DNA from: Thiomicrorhabdus sp. zzn3
GTDB lineage: Bacteria; Pseudomonadota; Gammaproteobacteria; Thiomicrospirales; Thiomicrospiraceae
Direction of reading: 5' to 3'
DNA length: 64,000 nt
Assembly (NCBI RefSeq): GCF_029767755.1
Contig: NZ_JARUQS010000003.1
Coordinates: 106,840 to 170,839 of the forward strand
In this document: positions 1 to 8,852 of the stretch, piece after piece
Position numbering within the stretch: position 1 is the first letter of the stretch
Layout: each line of letters starts with the position of its first letter
The notes under the pieces: model-generated
Seen by the model: the letters and a program-made list of their open reading frames with translations, nothing else
Told to the model about the DNA's origin: nothing
Databases searched by the model: none
Program-made: the position numbers and the translations under genes

Positions 1-649
1 TTTGCAACAGTCCACCAAACGACCAAACCAAGCAAAGCAGCAGACTCGGCCCCAACCATGAACGCTGCTGAACAAACCATAACAGCAATCCGGCACTGAT
101 CGCGACCATCCAACTGACGCCCAGCACACCCAACAGCGGTGCATAGCCCGCTAGCCAAGTATCCACATGAGTTAAACCGATTTGTAAAAATGGAAAACCG
201 CCGAACAGGGTGCCACGCAACAGTTCCGTTAACACCCAGATGGCCGGGAAGAGCACAAACAACATCAGGCCTGTCCGGTTTTCATCTTTGAAGTAGTGGG
301 CCAGAAACCCGGCCAATCCCACATAGAGCGATAGAAACAGAACGAATATAAAGGTCGCCAATGCCGACAGAACCAGATGCACGCCGGAATAGAAATACAT
401 ACTGGAAAACAGCCAACTGACCCCAACACCGAACAAGCCTAACCCAAACCAGAGCCCTAGCTTAAATCCGTCCCAACGCGACTCGGATTGCAGCCAGAGC
501 CAAAACAGACCCGCTAGCGTCAGCAAAATCAATGGCGAAAAATCAAATGGCGCAAACGCCAAGACAGACACCGCCCCGAGAATCAGGGCGGCGAGGTGCA
601 TTTTTCCGGGCACAAGCGAAGTGAGCGCTTTGAAAACCTTCGTCTTCAA
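1..649 (-). CDS. lnt: apolipoprotein N-acyltransferase, N-terminal part (cut by window edge)
   Basis: Lnt adds the third acyl chain to lipoproteins at the outer face of the inner membrane. Translating the minus strand from a TTG at 649 gives about 216 residues without a stop. They contain several hydrophobic segments and the family-like stretches LAFAPFDF, GVSWLF, ELLRG and GGFPFLQIG. The nitrilase-type catalytic domain (Glu-Lys-Cys) would lie beyond base 1. The TTG directly follows the corC stop and has a GGAGG about nine bases upstream, inside the corC end; an ATG at 601 is the alternative. Its place after corC matches the common ybeZ-ybeY-corC-lnt order. One CAGGCCTG copy lies inside at 266-273. 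Confidence 0.85.
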   Translation of the reverse strand, partial: MKTKVFKALTSLVPGKMHLAALILGAVSVLAFAPFDFSPLILLTLAGLFWLWLQSESRWDGFKLGLWFGLGLFGVGVSWLFSSMYFYSGVHLVLSALATFIFVLFLSLYVGLAGFLAHYFKDENRTGLMLFVLFPAIWVLTELLRGTLFGGFPFLQIGLTHVDTWLAGYAPLLGVLGVSWMVAISAGLLLWFVQQRSWLGPSLLLCLVWSFGGLLQ

Positions 650-1516
650 TTACACCGCCTCCAGCTCGGCTAACTCGCTGGATGCCTCCAACGGCTTCAC
701 TTGGAAGAGCTCCGCACGGCGTTCCGTCGCCTTTAGGACTTTGAAGTGAAGGCCGTAGAGTTCAATCTCTTCGCCTTCCACAGGAACATGCCCCAACTCC
801 AGTGCCAAAAGCCCACCAATGGTTTCGCTTTTTTCCATTGGCAATTCAACATGGAAAAAGGCGTTGAATTCATCCAGTGAAGTAATGGCTTGCACCGTAA
901 AAGCCCCACCGACATGTTTTTGAATGGTGCTGTCTTCTTCCACATCGTGCTCGTCAGCAATGTCACCCACAATCTGCTCCAGCACATCTTCAATGGTGAC
1001 CAGGCCGGCCAACTCACCATACTCGTCTACCACCAATGCCATATGATTACGGCTGGCCTTAAAATCATGCAGCAGCATATTCAGGCGTTTACTTTCCGGT
1101 ACAAACGTCGGTTGGCGATAAATAGCTTCTAACTCCTCTTTAGAAGTCAGCTCGCCTTTTACCACGGCACGAAATACGTCTTTTGCCAACAGCACCCCGA
1201 CAATCCGGCCACCTTGAGAGCCTTCGATCACCGGATAACGTGAGTGGGATGTGGTGAGCATATTCTCTAAAATCACTTCCAGAGATTCGGACGCATCCAC
1301 CACCTCGATTTGCATCCTTGGAATCATAATGTCGCGCACACGCGCTTCCGACACATTAAGAACCCCTTCAATCATGACCTGCGCATCGGAATCGATGACG
1401 CCCTGACTCTGGGCCTCTTTAATCATCTCCAAGAGATCTTCCCGGCTCTCCGGTTCGCCTGAAAATATTTTACCCAGGCGCTCTAACCACGAAGAGCCGC
1501 TACTACTGTCACTCAT
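650..1516 (-). CDS. corC: CorC/HlyC-family CBS-domain protein
   Basis: This 288-residue soluble protein has two CBS motifs (about residues 65-125 and 135-190; note RVRDIMIPRMQIEVV and HMALVVDEYGELAGLVTIEDVLEQIVGDI). A C-terminal transporter-associated CorC_HlyC domain follows (about 205-283). It lacks the DUF21 membrane domain of longer relatives, so it is the short CorC form linked to magnesium/cobalt efflux and membrane homeostasis in enterobacteria. It lies between ybeY and lnt on the same strand; lnt starts immediately after its stop. The exact biochemical role of the family is still debated. Confidence 0.9.
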   Translation of the reverse strand: MSDSSSGSSWLERLGKIFSGEPESREDLLEMIKEAQSQGVIDSDAQVMIEGVLNVSEARVRDIMIPRMQIEVVDASESLEVILENMLTTSHSRYPVIEGSQGGRIVGVLLAKDVFRAVVKGELTSKEELEAIYRQPTFVPESKRLNMLLHDFKASRNHMALVVDEYGELAGLVTIEDVLEQIVGDIADEHDVEEDSTIQKHVGGAFTVQAITSLDEFNAFFHVELPMEKSETIGGLLALELGHVPVEGEEIELYGLHFKVLKATERRAELFQVKPLEASSELAELEAV

Positions 1517-1589
1517 TAGTTGTTGTTACCTATATTGAAAAAATTCATTTTAAAGCCGCACGGTTCTGCAATCACAAAAACAGACCGGC

Positions 1590-2069
1590 TCAATTTTCAT
1601 CGTTACGATAAGGGTTTTCGTATCCCAAGCCTTCGAGAATTTCGACTTCAAGCGCTTCCATCTCTTCGGCCTCGTCATCTTCTATATGGTCATAGCCTTG
1701 CAAATGCAAGGTGCCATGGACAATCATGTGCGCCCAGTGTTCTTCGAGCGTTTTTCCCTGTTCTTGCGCCTCTTTTTCAACCACTTCAGCGCAAATGACC
1801 AAATCCCCCAAATAAGGCAAGGCCTCGCCTAAATCGAGCAGGCCTGGTGGGTTTTCAAATTCAAACGAAAGCACGTTGGTGGGTTTGTCTTTGCCTCGGT
1901 AATCACGATTCAGCGTTTGGCTTTCTTCGGCATCGACAATACGAATCGTCAACTCATTGGCTTCGCCGGCGGCTTCACCCACCAATGCGGCTTGAACCCA
2001 TTGTTCACATTGCGTTTGTGTTGGAATCGTTTGGGGATCTACTGCCCACTGCAATTCTACCTCGACCAT
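1590..2069 (-). CDS. ybeY: endoribonuclease YbeY (16S rRNA maturation factor)
   Basis: YbeY is a zinc-dependent RNase acting in 16S rRNA 3' end maturation and ribosome quality control. The signature [11 protein letters not shown] near residue 120 supplies the three metal-binding histidines. I chose the ATG at 2069 because a GGGAGG ribosome binding site lies four to five bases upstream and the resulting 159 residues match the family's usual length; the frame extends to a GTG at 2102. It lies between the phoH-like gene and corC, the classical order. A CAGGCCTG copy at 1839-1846 is read here as Pro-Gly-Leu. Confidence 0.93.
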   Translation of the reverse strand: MVEVELQWAVDPQTIPTQTQCEQWVQAALVGEAAGEANELTIRIVDAEESQTLNRDYRGKDKPTNVLSFEFENPPGLLDLGEALPYLGDLVICAEVVEKEAQEQGKTLEEHWAHMIVHGTLHLQGYDHIEDDEAEEMEALEVEILEGLGYENPYRNDEN

Positions 2070-2114
2070 AACGCCTCCCGACTGCACGGATGATTTGAGC
2101 ACTTGAGTTTAGCC

Positions 2115-3095
2115 TTATTCAGAACGTTTGCCAGCGGCCTGCTGGCGGTCATACTGATCATAGGCTTTGACAATTTTTTGCACTAAAGCGTGGCGCACCA
2201 CATCTTTGGCCTGATAAAACGTAAATCCGATGTCGTCCACCCCTTCGAGCACCTCGATCACGTGGCGTAAACCCGATTTTTGGTGCTTAGGCAAATCACA
2301 CTGGGTAATATCCCCGGTAATCACCGCCGTTGACGAAAAGCCCATACGCGTCAAAAACATTTTCATCTGCTCGACCGTGGTATTTTGCGCTTCATCCAGA
2401 ATGATAAACGCTTCATTCAAGGTTCGACCACGCATAAACGCCAAAGGCGCGACTTCAATGACATTTTTTTCGATCAATCGTTCTACGGTTTCAAACCCCA
2501 GCATTTCAAACAGGGCATCAAACAACGGACGTAAATAAGGGTCTACTTTCTGACTCAGATCACCCGGCAAAAAACCGAGTTTTTCCCCCGCTTCCACCGC
2601 CGGTCGCGTCAAAATAATGCGGCGAACGCGCTCACTCTCCAAAGCCTCTACCGCACACGCCACGGCCAAATAGGTTTTACCCGTTCCAGCTGGGCCGATA
2701 CCAAAATTAATGTCATGCTCCGCGATCGACTGCACATACTGTGCCTGGTTCGCATTCCGCGTTTTAATCACTTTACGGCGCGTTTTAATCAGCTGTTGAT
2801 CCACAGTCAACGTCTGAGGTTCATCCAATCCCAAGTTGTGTAACGCTAAATGGACATGCTCTGGCTCCAAAGTCACACTGCCGGCTTCGTCATACAGATC
2901 GCGAATCACCTGCTCGGCACGCACCGGCCGGTCATCCGGCCCGGTCACTGAAACCTGAAACCCCCGGCTGTTCACTTCCACCCCCATGCGCAATTCAATT
3001 TGCTCAAGGTGTTCGTTATGCCAACCTAAAAAGTTTTGCAGACGTTCATTATCCTCTGGATAAAGATGAAACTGGATTGTATGTAGTACAGACAA
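2115..3095 (-). CDS. ybeZ: PhoH-like ATPase (YbeZ)
   Basis: A 326-residue P-loop protein of the PhoH family with Walker A GPAGTGKT at residues 134-141 and a Walker B-like FIILDEAQN near 230. The family is a predicted RNA-linked ATPase that partners YbeY in ribosome and rRNA metabolism. The N-terminal part (residues 1-100) is the KH-like region typical of YbeZ, so the TTG at 3095 is kept as start; there is no good in-frame ATG nearby upstream. The stop is 45 bases before the ybeY ATG. A palindromic hairpin upstream (3122-3153) separates it from miaB. Confidence 0.88.
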   Translation of the reverse strand: MSVLHTIQFHLYPEDNERLQNFLGWHNEHLEQIELRMGVEVNSRGFQVSVTGPDDRPVRAEQVIRDLYDEAGSVTLEPEHVHLALHNLGLDEPQTLTVDQQLIKTRRKVIKTRNANQAQYVQSIAEHDINFGIGPAGTGKTYLAVACAVEALESERVRRIILTRPAVEAGEKLGFLPGDLSQKVDPYLRPLFDALFEMLGFETVERLIEKNVIEVAPLAFMRGRTLNEAFIILDEAQNTTVEQMKMFLTRMGFSSTAVITGDITQCDLPKHQKSGLRHVIEVLEGVDDIGFTFYQAKDVVRHALVQKIVKAYDQYDRQQAAGKRSE

Positions 3096-3121
3096 ATGTG
3101 ATTCTCAGAACATTAAAGTAA

Positions 3122-3153
3122 AAACGTTATTATTACAGTGAATAATAACGTTT
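3122..3153 (-). terminator. AT-rich hairpin with T-run after miaB
   Basis: Two perfect 13-base arms (3122-3134 and 3141-3153) with a six-base loop. On the minus strand the hairpin is followed by five T. It lies about 100 bases beyond the miaB stop and just upstream of the phoH-like gene. The stem is AT-rich, so it may be a weak terminator. Confidence 0.55.
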
Positions 3154-3257
3154 CTATGAAAATTCAATGACGCTCAGCATTGCTCATTATTGTTAACGGC
3201 ACGCCGGAGGTTCCTTAACGATTATGAACCGATTAAATTCAGATTACAATGCGAAAC

Positions 3258-4718
3258 TTACAATGCATGATACTGCATTGGAACATGAGTATCCGCCTCA
3301 GGGGTCGCCACCAATCGCCCACGCAAGGAGTTTTTAAACGCCTCGGTGATTTCGACATCCACAAACTGTCCGATTAACTCCGGTGACCCCTCAAAATTGA
3401 CCACACGGTTACATTCGGTGCGCCCTGCGACTTCGTTAAACGCATTACGCGACAAACGCTCCACCAAAATACGCTGCACCGTGCCGACCAAACGCTCGCT
3501 GAACTCTTGGGTCTGCTTGTTCAACAACTCCTGCAACGCGTACAAGCGGCGTTTTTTCTTTTCCATCGGCTCGTCATCCGGCAGACTGGCCGCCGGCGTG
3601 CCTGGGCGAGCACTGTAGATAAAGCTGAAAGAGCGGTCGTACTTCAACTCTTCAACCAGCTTTAAGGTTTCCTTGAAATCATCACAGGTTTCACCGGGGA
3701 AACCGACAATAAAATCGCCGGACAAACTTAAGTTTGGACGTAAAGCACGGATCTTACGAATCGTTGACTTGTATTCGATTGCCATATGATTGCGCTTCAT
3801 TAACGCCAATACGCGATCCGATCCCGACTGAATCGGCAGATGCAAATGCGACACCAGTTCCGGAATTTCCGCATAGCAGTCAATAATGCTCTGCGTCATC
3901 TCATTCGGGTGCGAGGTGGTGAAGCGAATACGGTCGATACCCGGCACCGCACGCACCGCATGCATCAACACCGCCAAATCGGCGATTTCACCGTCGGCCA
4001 TTTCGCCGCGGTACGCATTCACGTTCTGGCCAAGCAGGTTGACCTCACGCACCCCTTGCTCGGCCAAAGCGCGGATTTCGGCCATAACATCTTCAAACGG
4101 ACGACTGACCTCTTCACCGCGGGTGTACGGCACCACGCAGAAGGTACAGTATTTGGAACAGCCTTCCATCACCGACACCATCGCCGACACGCCATTGACT
4201 TCCGGCTCCGGCAGATTGTCGAATTTCTCGATCTCCGGGAAGGAGATGTCAATCACCGCTTTTTTCTTTTTAATCGTGTCGTCACCACGCATTGCCAAGG
4301 CTTCATCAATCATCGCCGGCAGACGGTGCAACGTTTGCGGCCCGAAAATCACATCCACGCCCGGGGCACGCTGGCGGATCACCTCGCCCTCTTGTGAAGC
4401 CACGCAACCACCGACGCCAATGACGCGGTTCGGCTTTTCCTGCTTCCACTTCACCCAGCGCCCCAATTCGGAGAACACTTTTTCCTGCGCTTTTTCACGC
4501 ACCGAACAGGTATTCATTAACACCACGTCCGCCTCTTCCGGCTCGTCCACCAACTTTAAACCGTGGGTTTTTTCCAGCAGGCTCGCCATTTTGTCCGAGT
4601 CATACTCGTTCATTTGACAGCCGTAGGTGATCACATGCAACCCGCCGGTAAACGGGGAATGGTGCCCTGAAGAGTCAGAAGCAGTGTGTGACGATGATGA
4701 AGACAGATCTTGAGACAT
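3258..4718 (-). CDS. miaB: tRNA-2-methylthio-N6-dimethylallyladenosine synthase
   Basis: MiaB is a radical-SAM methylthiotransferase that turns i6A37 of tRNA into ms2i6A37. From the ATG at 4718 the protein has 486 residues. The N-terminal methylthiotransferase domain has its three cluster cysteines at about C34, C71 and C105. The radical-SAM motif GCSKYCTFC gives C187, C191 and C194, and a TRAM domain closes the protein. The frame also runs to a GTG at 4748, but GGAAAC lies correctly before the ATG and the Ser-rich extension is not typical. It precedes phoH-ybeY-corC-lnt, a common gammaproteobacterial neighbourhood. Confidence 0.96.
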   Translation of the reverse strand: MSQDLSSSSSHTASDSSGHHSPFTGGLHVITYGCQMNEYDSDKMASLLEKTHGLKLVDEPEEADVVLMNTCSVREKAQEKVFSELGRWVKWKQEKPNRVIGVGGCVASQEGEVIRQRAPGVDVIFGPQTLHRLPAMIDEALAMRGDDTIKKKKAVIDISFPEIEKFDNLPEPEVNGVSAMVSVMEGCSKYCTFCVVPYTRGEEVSRPFEDVMAEIRALAEQGVREVNLLGQNVNAYRGEMADGEIADLAVLMHAVRAVPGIDRIRFTTSHPNEMTQSIIDCYAEIPELVSHLHLPIQSGSDRVLALMKRNHMAIEYKSTIRKIRALRPNLSLSGDFIVGFPGETCDDFKETLKLVEELKYDRSFSFIYSARPGTPAASLPDDEPMEKKKRRLYALQELLNKQTQEFSERLVGTVQRILVERLSRNAFNEVAGRTECNRVVNFEGSPELIGQFVDVEITEAFKNSLRGRLVATPEADTHVPMQYHAL

Positions 4719-4845
4719 AGAGTTTCCGCGCCGTTCGGGTATTTCCACCCGTTAATTAAAAGCTATGTAGCTGAATATATTGTAAAAAACAAAAAATTCA
4801 AGGGCGCGTATTCTAACACAGAGTCTTTAAAATGCCTAAAAACAA

Positions 4846-4869
4846 AAAACCCGCCATTTGGCGGGTTTT
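4846..4869 (-). terminator. rho-independent terminator of the pilin gene
   Basis: Ten-base arms (4846-4855, 4860-4869) around an ATTT loop, with a T-run on the minus strand, just past the stop of the pilin gene at 4897. Confidence 0.85.
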
Positions 4870-4896
4870 CAAAATCTTTCTAACTTTTTATAAAGT

Positions 4897-5535
4897 TCAG
4901 ATTTCTAGACAGATATTAGCTCCACCTGCCGGATCTGAGGAATAACGGACAATACCTGTATTAGCCACACCATCATCCAGCTTAATATCCATACCCACTG
5001 CAATTGCCTCGGCATTATCTGTTGCAGTTGAGTAAGACAAACAGACATAGTTTTTGTTATCTTCTAGGGTTGGCGCAGTCGTAAAATCAGTCGTCGCCCA
5101 GACCGGCGTTTGAGCACCAGTTCCATAACCGACCAAAACGGCACCACCATCATCCACTTCTGGAGCAAAATTTGGTGACTTGATAAAACCTTCATTAGCT
5201 AAATCACCAAAAAATAAATTATCCGCTGTCGTATTCGCAGACCCGGCATCTGATACATCAGCTTGAATTTCAATGCCATTCAAAGCGTTATTGGTCGGAT
5301 TCGCTGATCTTAGTGTTCCAGGATAAAAACCAGCTCGATCCCTATAGGCATAAGCTGAAGCCTGCAAGGCTTTTAACGTATCTGTATCGTTTTTAATTTT
5401 TGCTGCATTGATCATTTCCTGACCTTTCAGTACACCACCCAGCAATAGCCCGATGATCACCAGTACAATGGCGATTTCCACCAAGGTAAAACCTTTTTGA
5501 TTTTGCAAACGAGTTTGCGTTTCCATATTCTTCAT
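4897..5535 (-). CDS. type IV pilin-like prepilin
   Basis: A 212-residue prepilin. A short positive leader ends QNQKG and is followed by FTLVEIAIVLVIIGLLLGG; prepilin peptidase would cut after Gly15, leaving Phe+1 and Glu+5. The rest is a globular pilin head with two cysteines near the C-terminus (YVCLSY and NICLEI), typical of a disulfide-closed D-region. The ATG at 5535 is preceded by GAGGAAAG; an upstream in-frame start at 5565 is less likely. It is the last gene of the minus-strand pilin/two-component cluster but has its own terminators on both sides, so it is probably transcribed on its own. Major pilin versus pseudopilin cannot be decided here. Confidence 0.85.
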   Translation of the reverse strand: MKNMETQTRLQNQKGFTLVEIAIVLVIIGLLLGGVLKGQEMINAAKIKNDTDTLKALQASAYAYRDRAGFYPGTLRSANPTNNALNGIEIQADVSDAGSANTTADNLFFGDLANEGFIKSPNFAPEVDDGGAVLVGYGTGAQTPVWATTDFTTAPTLEDNKNYVCLSYSTATDNAEAIAVGMDIKLDDGVANTGIVRYSSDPAGGANICLEI

Positions 5536-5605
5536 GACTCTTTCCTCATTTAAGTTAAGAAGCACCTTTGTTTAGGTGGTTTCATCTTAGCAACGCTTTT
5601 TTGGC

Positions 5606-5631
5606 AAAAAAAGAGTAAAAGTTTTTTACTC
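5606..5631 (-). terminator. terminator after histidine kinase
   Basis: Eight-base perfect stem (5613-5620 with 5624-5631), three-base loop, followed on the minus strand by seven T. It separates the kinase gene from the downstream pilin gene. Confidence 0.75.
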
Positions 5632-5660
5632 CTCTTTTCATGGTCACAAATTGATATGGA

Positions 5661-6746
5661 TCATTTAAGCGCCGGAATATTATTCAAATGCAATTCAAAA
5701 CTTACCTGATTGCCCTGCTGGTGGAATTCGATTTCACTGCCTACCTGCTTTAACAGCTCACGGGTTAAAAACAGCCCCAACCCCATGCCGCTTTCACTGG
5801 TGGTCCAAAACGGTTCAAACATGCGTTCGGGCTTCAAAGCCTCATTTTGAGTTTGCAGGCAGCTTCGAATGGTCACCGTCGCGCCTTCACTGCCACGGTC
5901 TTCAATCTGAATCGCTAACGGGCATTCCCCCACCGGGTGATCGCGATAATTCCCTAAAATATTTTTAAACACTTCTAACAACACATTACGCGCAATCTGC
6001 ACCCGACCCCACCCTTCGACCTGAGCTTGCAGCTGATACAAAAACAGAACTTCTTCAATCAACTCATTTAACTCGACCGCACTGGAAGCATAAAATTCGG
6101 ACAACGGCTGTTTCATTTGACGAACCGCATTCGCCGCTCTCTCGGCCATTAAGGGCAAGGTTTTTTGCAAACGCTCCATCAGCCGCAATTTATCCTCAGC
6201 GGACTCCAGGGGAGCGATCTGCTCGCTTAACAGTTGAATAAACTGGGCAATGTTTTTAACCTCATGCTGCACAAACATCTGATAACGCTCTAAACGTTTT
6301 TGCGATACCAGAATCTCTGCATGTTTATGTTCTATGTCTTGCTGCAAAATTTGGATGTAAGTATTCACCACCAATTCAAGCCAGTTTAAACGTTCTCCAC
6401 TGTATTTAGGCAAACAGAGCGTGAGTTTAAAATGCATGTCATCCCGATCAATTTGAAAATGCTGACAACTGCCAACATCAAACACCTTGCCAAACACCTG
6501 ATAGCGATGTTCTCCAAACCAATCAATATCCGCTTTTAAGCTTAAAAGGCCGGCTTGCTGCAGGACTGGCCAGGCCTGTTCAAAAAAATCCAACGCATCA
6601 CGTCCCAATTGCTGATTTAACTCATACAGTCGCGCGACGGTTTTTCTTAAACGGGTCGCCTGCCTATGGACATAATAAGCGACCGCCAAAAGACTTAAGC
6701 CAAACGTCACAAAACTTAATGCCATCCAGTCGGCAAACAGATCCAT
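5661..6746 (-). CDS. sensor histidine kinase
   Basis: A 361-residue kinase with one N-terminal membrane segment (about residues 8-28) and no obvious periplasmic sensor, so sensing is probably cytoplasmic or membrane-borne. The H-box is FVQHEVKN with His161, followed by an HATPase domain with N-box VFKNILGN and G-box GMGLGLFLTRELL. H-[DE]-x-K-N is the form seen in PrsK-type kinases. AAGGAT precedes the ATG. It lies downstream of a response regulator and three minor-pilin genes on the same strand, so it probably senses a surface or pilus-related state; that link is inferred from position only. A CAGGCCTG at 6571-6578 encodes EQAW. Confidence 0.85.
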   Translation of the reverse strand: MDLFADWMALSFVTFGLSLLAVAYYVHRQATRLRKTVARLYELNQQLGRDALDFFEQAWPVLQQAGLLSLKADIDWFGEHRYQVFGKVFDVGSCQHFQIDRDDMHFKLTLCLPKYSGERLNWLELVVNTYIQILQQDIEHKHAEILVSQKRLERYQMFVQHEVKNIAQFIQLLSEQIAPLESAEDKLRLMERLQKTLPLMAERAANAVRQMKQPLSEFYASSAVELNELIEEVLFLYQLQAQVEGWGRVQIARNVLLEVFKNILGNYRDHPVGECPLAIQIEDRGSEGATVTIRSCLQTQNEALKPERMFEPFWTTSESGMGLGLFLTRELLKQVGSEIEFHQQGNQVSFELHLNNIPALK

Positions 6747-6802
6747 AGCTATCCTTTACACAATAAGAGCAATTGAAAGACAGAAATCGAACTTAATTTA
6801 AA

Positions 6803-6810
6803 CAGGCCTG
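6803..6810. repeat. CAGGCCTG motif, intergenic
   Basis: Copy of the dispersed palindrome in AACAGGCCTGTT context, in the 108-base gap between the response regulator stop and the kinase start. See the finding on the genome-wide motif. Confidence 0.8.
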
Positions 6811-6854
6811 TTCAAAACCCGCCAAATCAATTCATTGAAAGTGCAGCGCTTGGT

Positions 6855-7460
6855 TTATGAGACGTCCCGCTGAAGTTGGTATTTTTTAATCAGATAATAG
6901 ACATTTTCACGCTTGATGCCCAAACGTCTTGCCGTTTCGTGCACATTGAAATCGGTATCGGCCAATACCTGCTTTAGCAGCTTTTCCTCCGCTTGATTGC
7001 GAATTGATTTAACCCCTTCTCCGAGCGTTGCATCAATTTCGACTTTTTGCACCCCTTCCTGCTCTTTGAGCTTTTGCGCCTGTTCGTAAAAGAGTACGGC
7101 GCGCTGCACCGCCTGCAAGAGAGCGCGGCTGGAAATAGGCTTTTCTAAAAAATCGAATGCACCCTGCTTAAGCGCCAGGTAAGAAGTAGATTCCGCATTT
7201 TGACCGGTGAGCACCAGAGTTTTAATTTGAGGTTGGTTGTCTTCAAGCCATTTGAGCACGGCCAACCCTTCGTCCGGCGTATGCTCATGGGGCGGCATCC
7301 CCATATCCAAAACCACTACTTGAAAAGGCTGGCTAGCGAGTAATGAAAGCGCCTCTTTTCTGGAAGACGCCTCCATAATTTTATAGCCTTCAAATTCCAG
7401 CCCAAAGGCCAACATGCCTCTGAGCGCATCATCATCATCCACAACCAAGATCTGAATCAC
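6855..7460 (-). CDS. response regulator, receiver plus Fis-type helix-turn-helix
   Basis: A 201-residue two-domain regulator. The receiver spans about 1-125 with acidic residues D8-D11, phospho-acceptor D52 in VVVLDMGMPP, and the conserved Lys in LEKP. A C-terminal Fis-like helix-turn-helix follows (ETARRLGIKRENVYYLIKKY). There is no AAA+ sigma-54 domain, giving the ActR/PrrA/RegA layout, although the receiver loop PPHEHTPDEGL recalls PrsR-type NtrC relatives. The start is a GTG at 7460 with GGAGAA six bases upstream. Only 21 bases separate it from the minor-pilin gene upstream, so it is likely co-transcribed with the pilins it may control. Confidence 0.85.
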   Translation of the reverse strand: MIQILVVDDDDALRGMLAFGLEFEGYKIMEASSRKEALSLLASQPFQVVVLDMGMPPHEHTPDEGLAVLKWLEDNQPQIKTLVLTGQNAESTSYLALKQGAFDFLEKPISSRALLQAVQRAVLFYEQAQKLKEQEGVQKVEIDATLGEGVKSIRNQAEEKLLKQVLADTDFNVHETARRLGIKRENVYYLIKKYQLQRDVS

Positions 7461-7481
7461 TTTGATTCTCCAAAGGACTCT

Positions 7482-8852
7482 TTACTCAGACGGAATGACA
7501 TATTCATAATCCATGTTTTCAAACCCTGTAACCGTCCCACCGAAGTCGGTCAACATTTGAGCCCATTCAGCTGCTGTCTTCGGTGTATGAAGGGTATCAG
7601 TACCGGTTCCACCATCTAATGTCCCTCCAACCAAGTCACCGTAAAGATACAAGTCATCATCATCCTTATTCATAAGCACCTGGCCAGTCGAAGTGACGTC
7701 CCCTTTGATAATCACGGTATCTCCACCAAATCCGGCATCAATCTCACCATTAACACCCCCGCCAATAATACTGGTGTCATCACCGTCGCCCAAGGTCGCC
7801 TGACCGCGCAATAAAATAGAACCTAATACAATCAACTCATCATTATCAGCGCCCATATCGGCATTACCATCGGCTTTGATATTACCAACGATTTTCAAGC
7901 GGTCATCACCGTCTTTCAGTTGAACATTGGCATTAAGGTTCCCACCCTCACCGGCATCATTGGTATCGATATAGAACGAGTTATCTTCTCCAGTCCCCAC
8001 GTTTAAATCATTGGCAGAATCCACATCGCGGCGGATAATCACTTCATAATCCTCGTATTCACTCGGAGGTGGTGGCCCTAACGAATAGTCTCCCCACGTA
8101 ATTTGCTGCTTGATTTCATAACCGGAAATGGTGACCATTTGATCATCATATTCATCATTATCAAATCGGCCTTTCCACAACAGCAGATCGGCGTTACAGT
8201 TTTCGGTCTCGCGCACCCCGCGGTCACCACCGTTACACCCCAGCAGACTTGTAGCGCTGCCATTCTCATTAAACGCCACTATCACGGCAGGAATAGCACT
8301 GACTTCAACATGACTGGCTGTGGCCGCATCACAGGCATTTGTGTCTTTCTTACATACCGTATAACTTTCGGGAACCAAAGGGTTATCCGTTGTCGGCGGA
8401 GTTTGCAGCGTAAACACGGGGGGACTCTGATTACCAAAATAACTGGCAGAATCCGTCGAATCTCCAATATCGGCCACATTAACCACATTGGTATTAACCC
8501 CATAACCAAATAAATTACCCCAATCGTCACTGGTAACAGCCGCGCCCAATCCGATATCATCGAACGGCACCGTTCCCACACTACCAGAACAGCTCTGATC
8601 GGCGGCTCTGTTTTCCTTTCCATCCGCCGGTGTATCGGTATCCGGGCAGGGCATATATTTATTGACCATCACAAAGTCCAGTAAAGCGCGTTTGGTTACT
8701 TTCAGGTTCCCCATGGTGTGCGCCTGATTAGCGTTATCCATATAAGCGCCCAACCCCGTGAACCCGGCACCGAACAAAATTCCTAAAATAGCCAGGACAA
8801 TGGCTATTTCAATCAGGGTAAACCCTTTTTGCATTCTGTTTACAATATTCAT
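7482..8852 (-). CDS. pilin-like protein with Asp/Gly-rich RTX-like repeat tail
   Basis: A 456-residue prepilin: leader MNIVNRMQKG, then FTLIEIAIVLAILGILFGAGF with cut after Gly10 and Glu at +5. The middle region (60-260) holds PCPDTDTPADGKENR and several cysteines. Residues about 285-420 hold six or so units of about 20 residues, each with an acidic Gly turn and a beta-strand (GDGDDTSIIGG, GFGGDTVIIKGDV, NKDDDDLYLYGDL). This resembles a calcium-binding beta-roll or parallel beta-helix. The start overlaps the upstream stop in ATGA, with GGAGAG before it, so it is translationally coupled to the pilin gene upstream. I know of no named family with this fusion; adhesin or tip pilin is a guess. Confidence 0.8.
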   Translation of the reverse strand: MNIVNRMQKGFTLIEIAIVLAILGILFGAGFTGLGAYMDNANQAHTMGNLKVTKRALLDFVMVNKYMPCPDTDTPADGKENRAADQSCSGSVGTVPFDDIGLGAAVTSDDWGNLFGYGVNTNVVNVADIGDSTDSASYFGNQSPPVFTLQTPPTTDNPLVPESYTVCKKDTNACDAATASHVEVSAIPAVIVAFNENGSATSLLGCNGGDRGVRETENCNADLLLWKGRFDNDEYDDQMVTISGYEIKQQITWGDYSLGPPPPSEYEDYEVIIRRDVDSANDLNVGTGEDNSFYIDTNDAGEGGNLNANVQLKDGDDRLKIVGNIKADGNADMGADNDELIVLGSILLRGQATLGDGDDTSIIGGGVNGEIDAGFGGDTVIIKGDVTSTGQVLMNKDDDDLYLYGDLVGGTLDGGTGTDTLHTPKTAAEWAQMLTDFGGTVTGFENMDYEYVIPSE

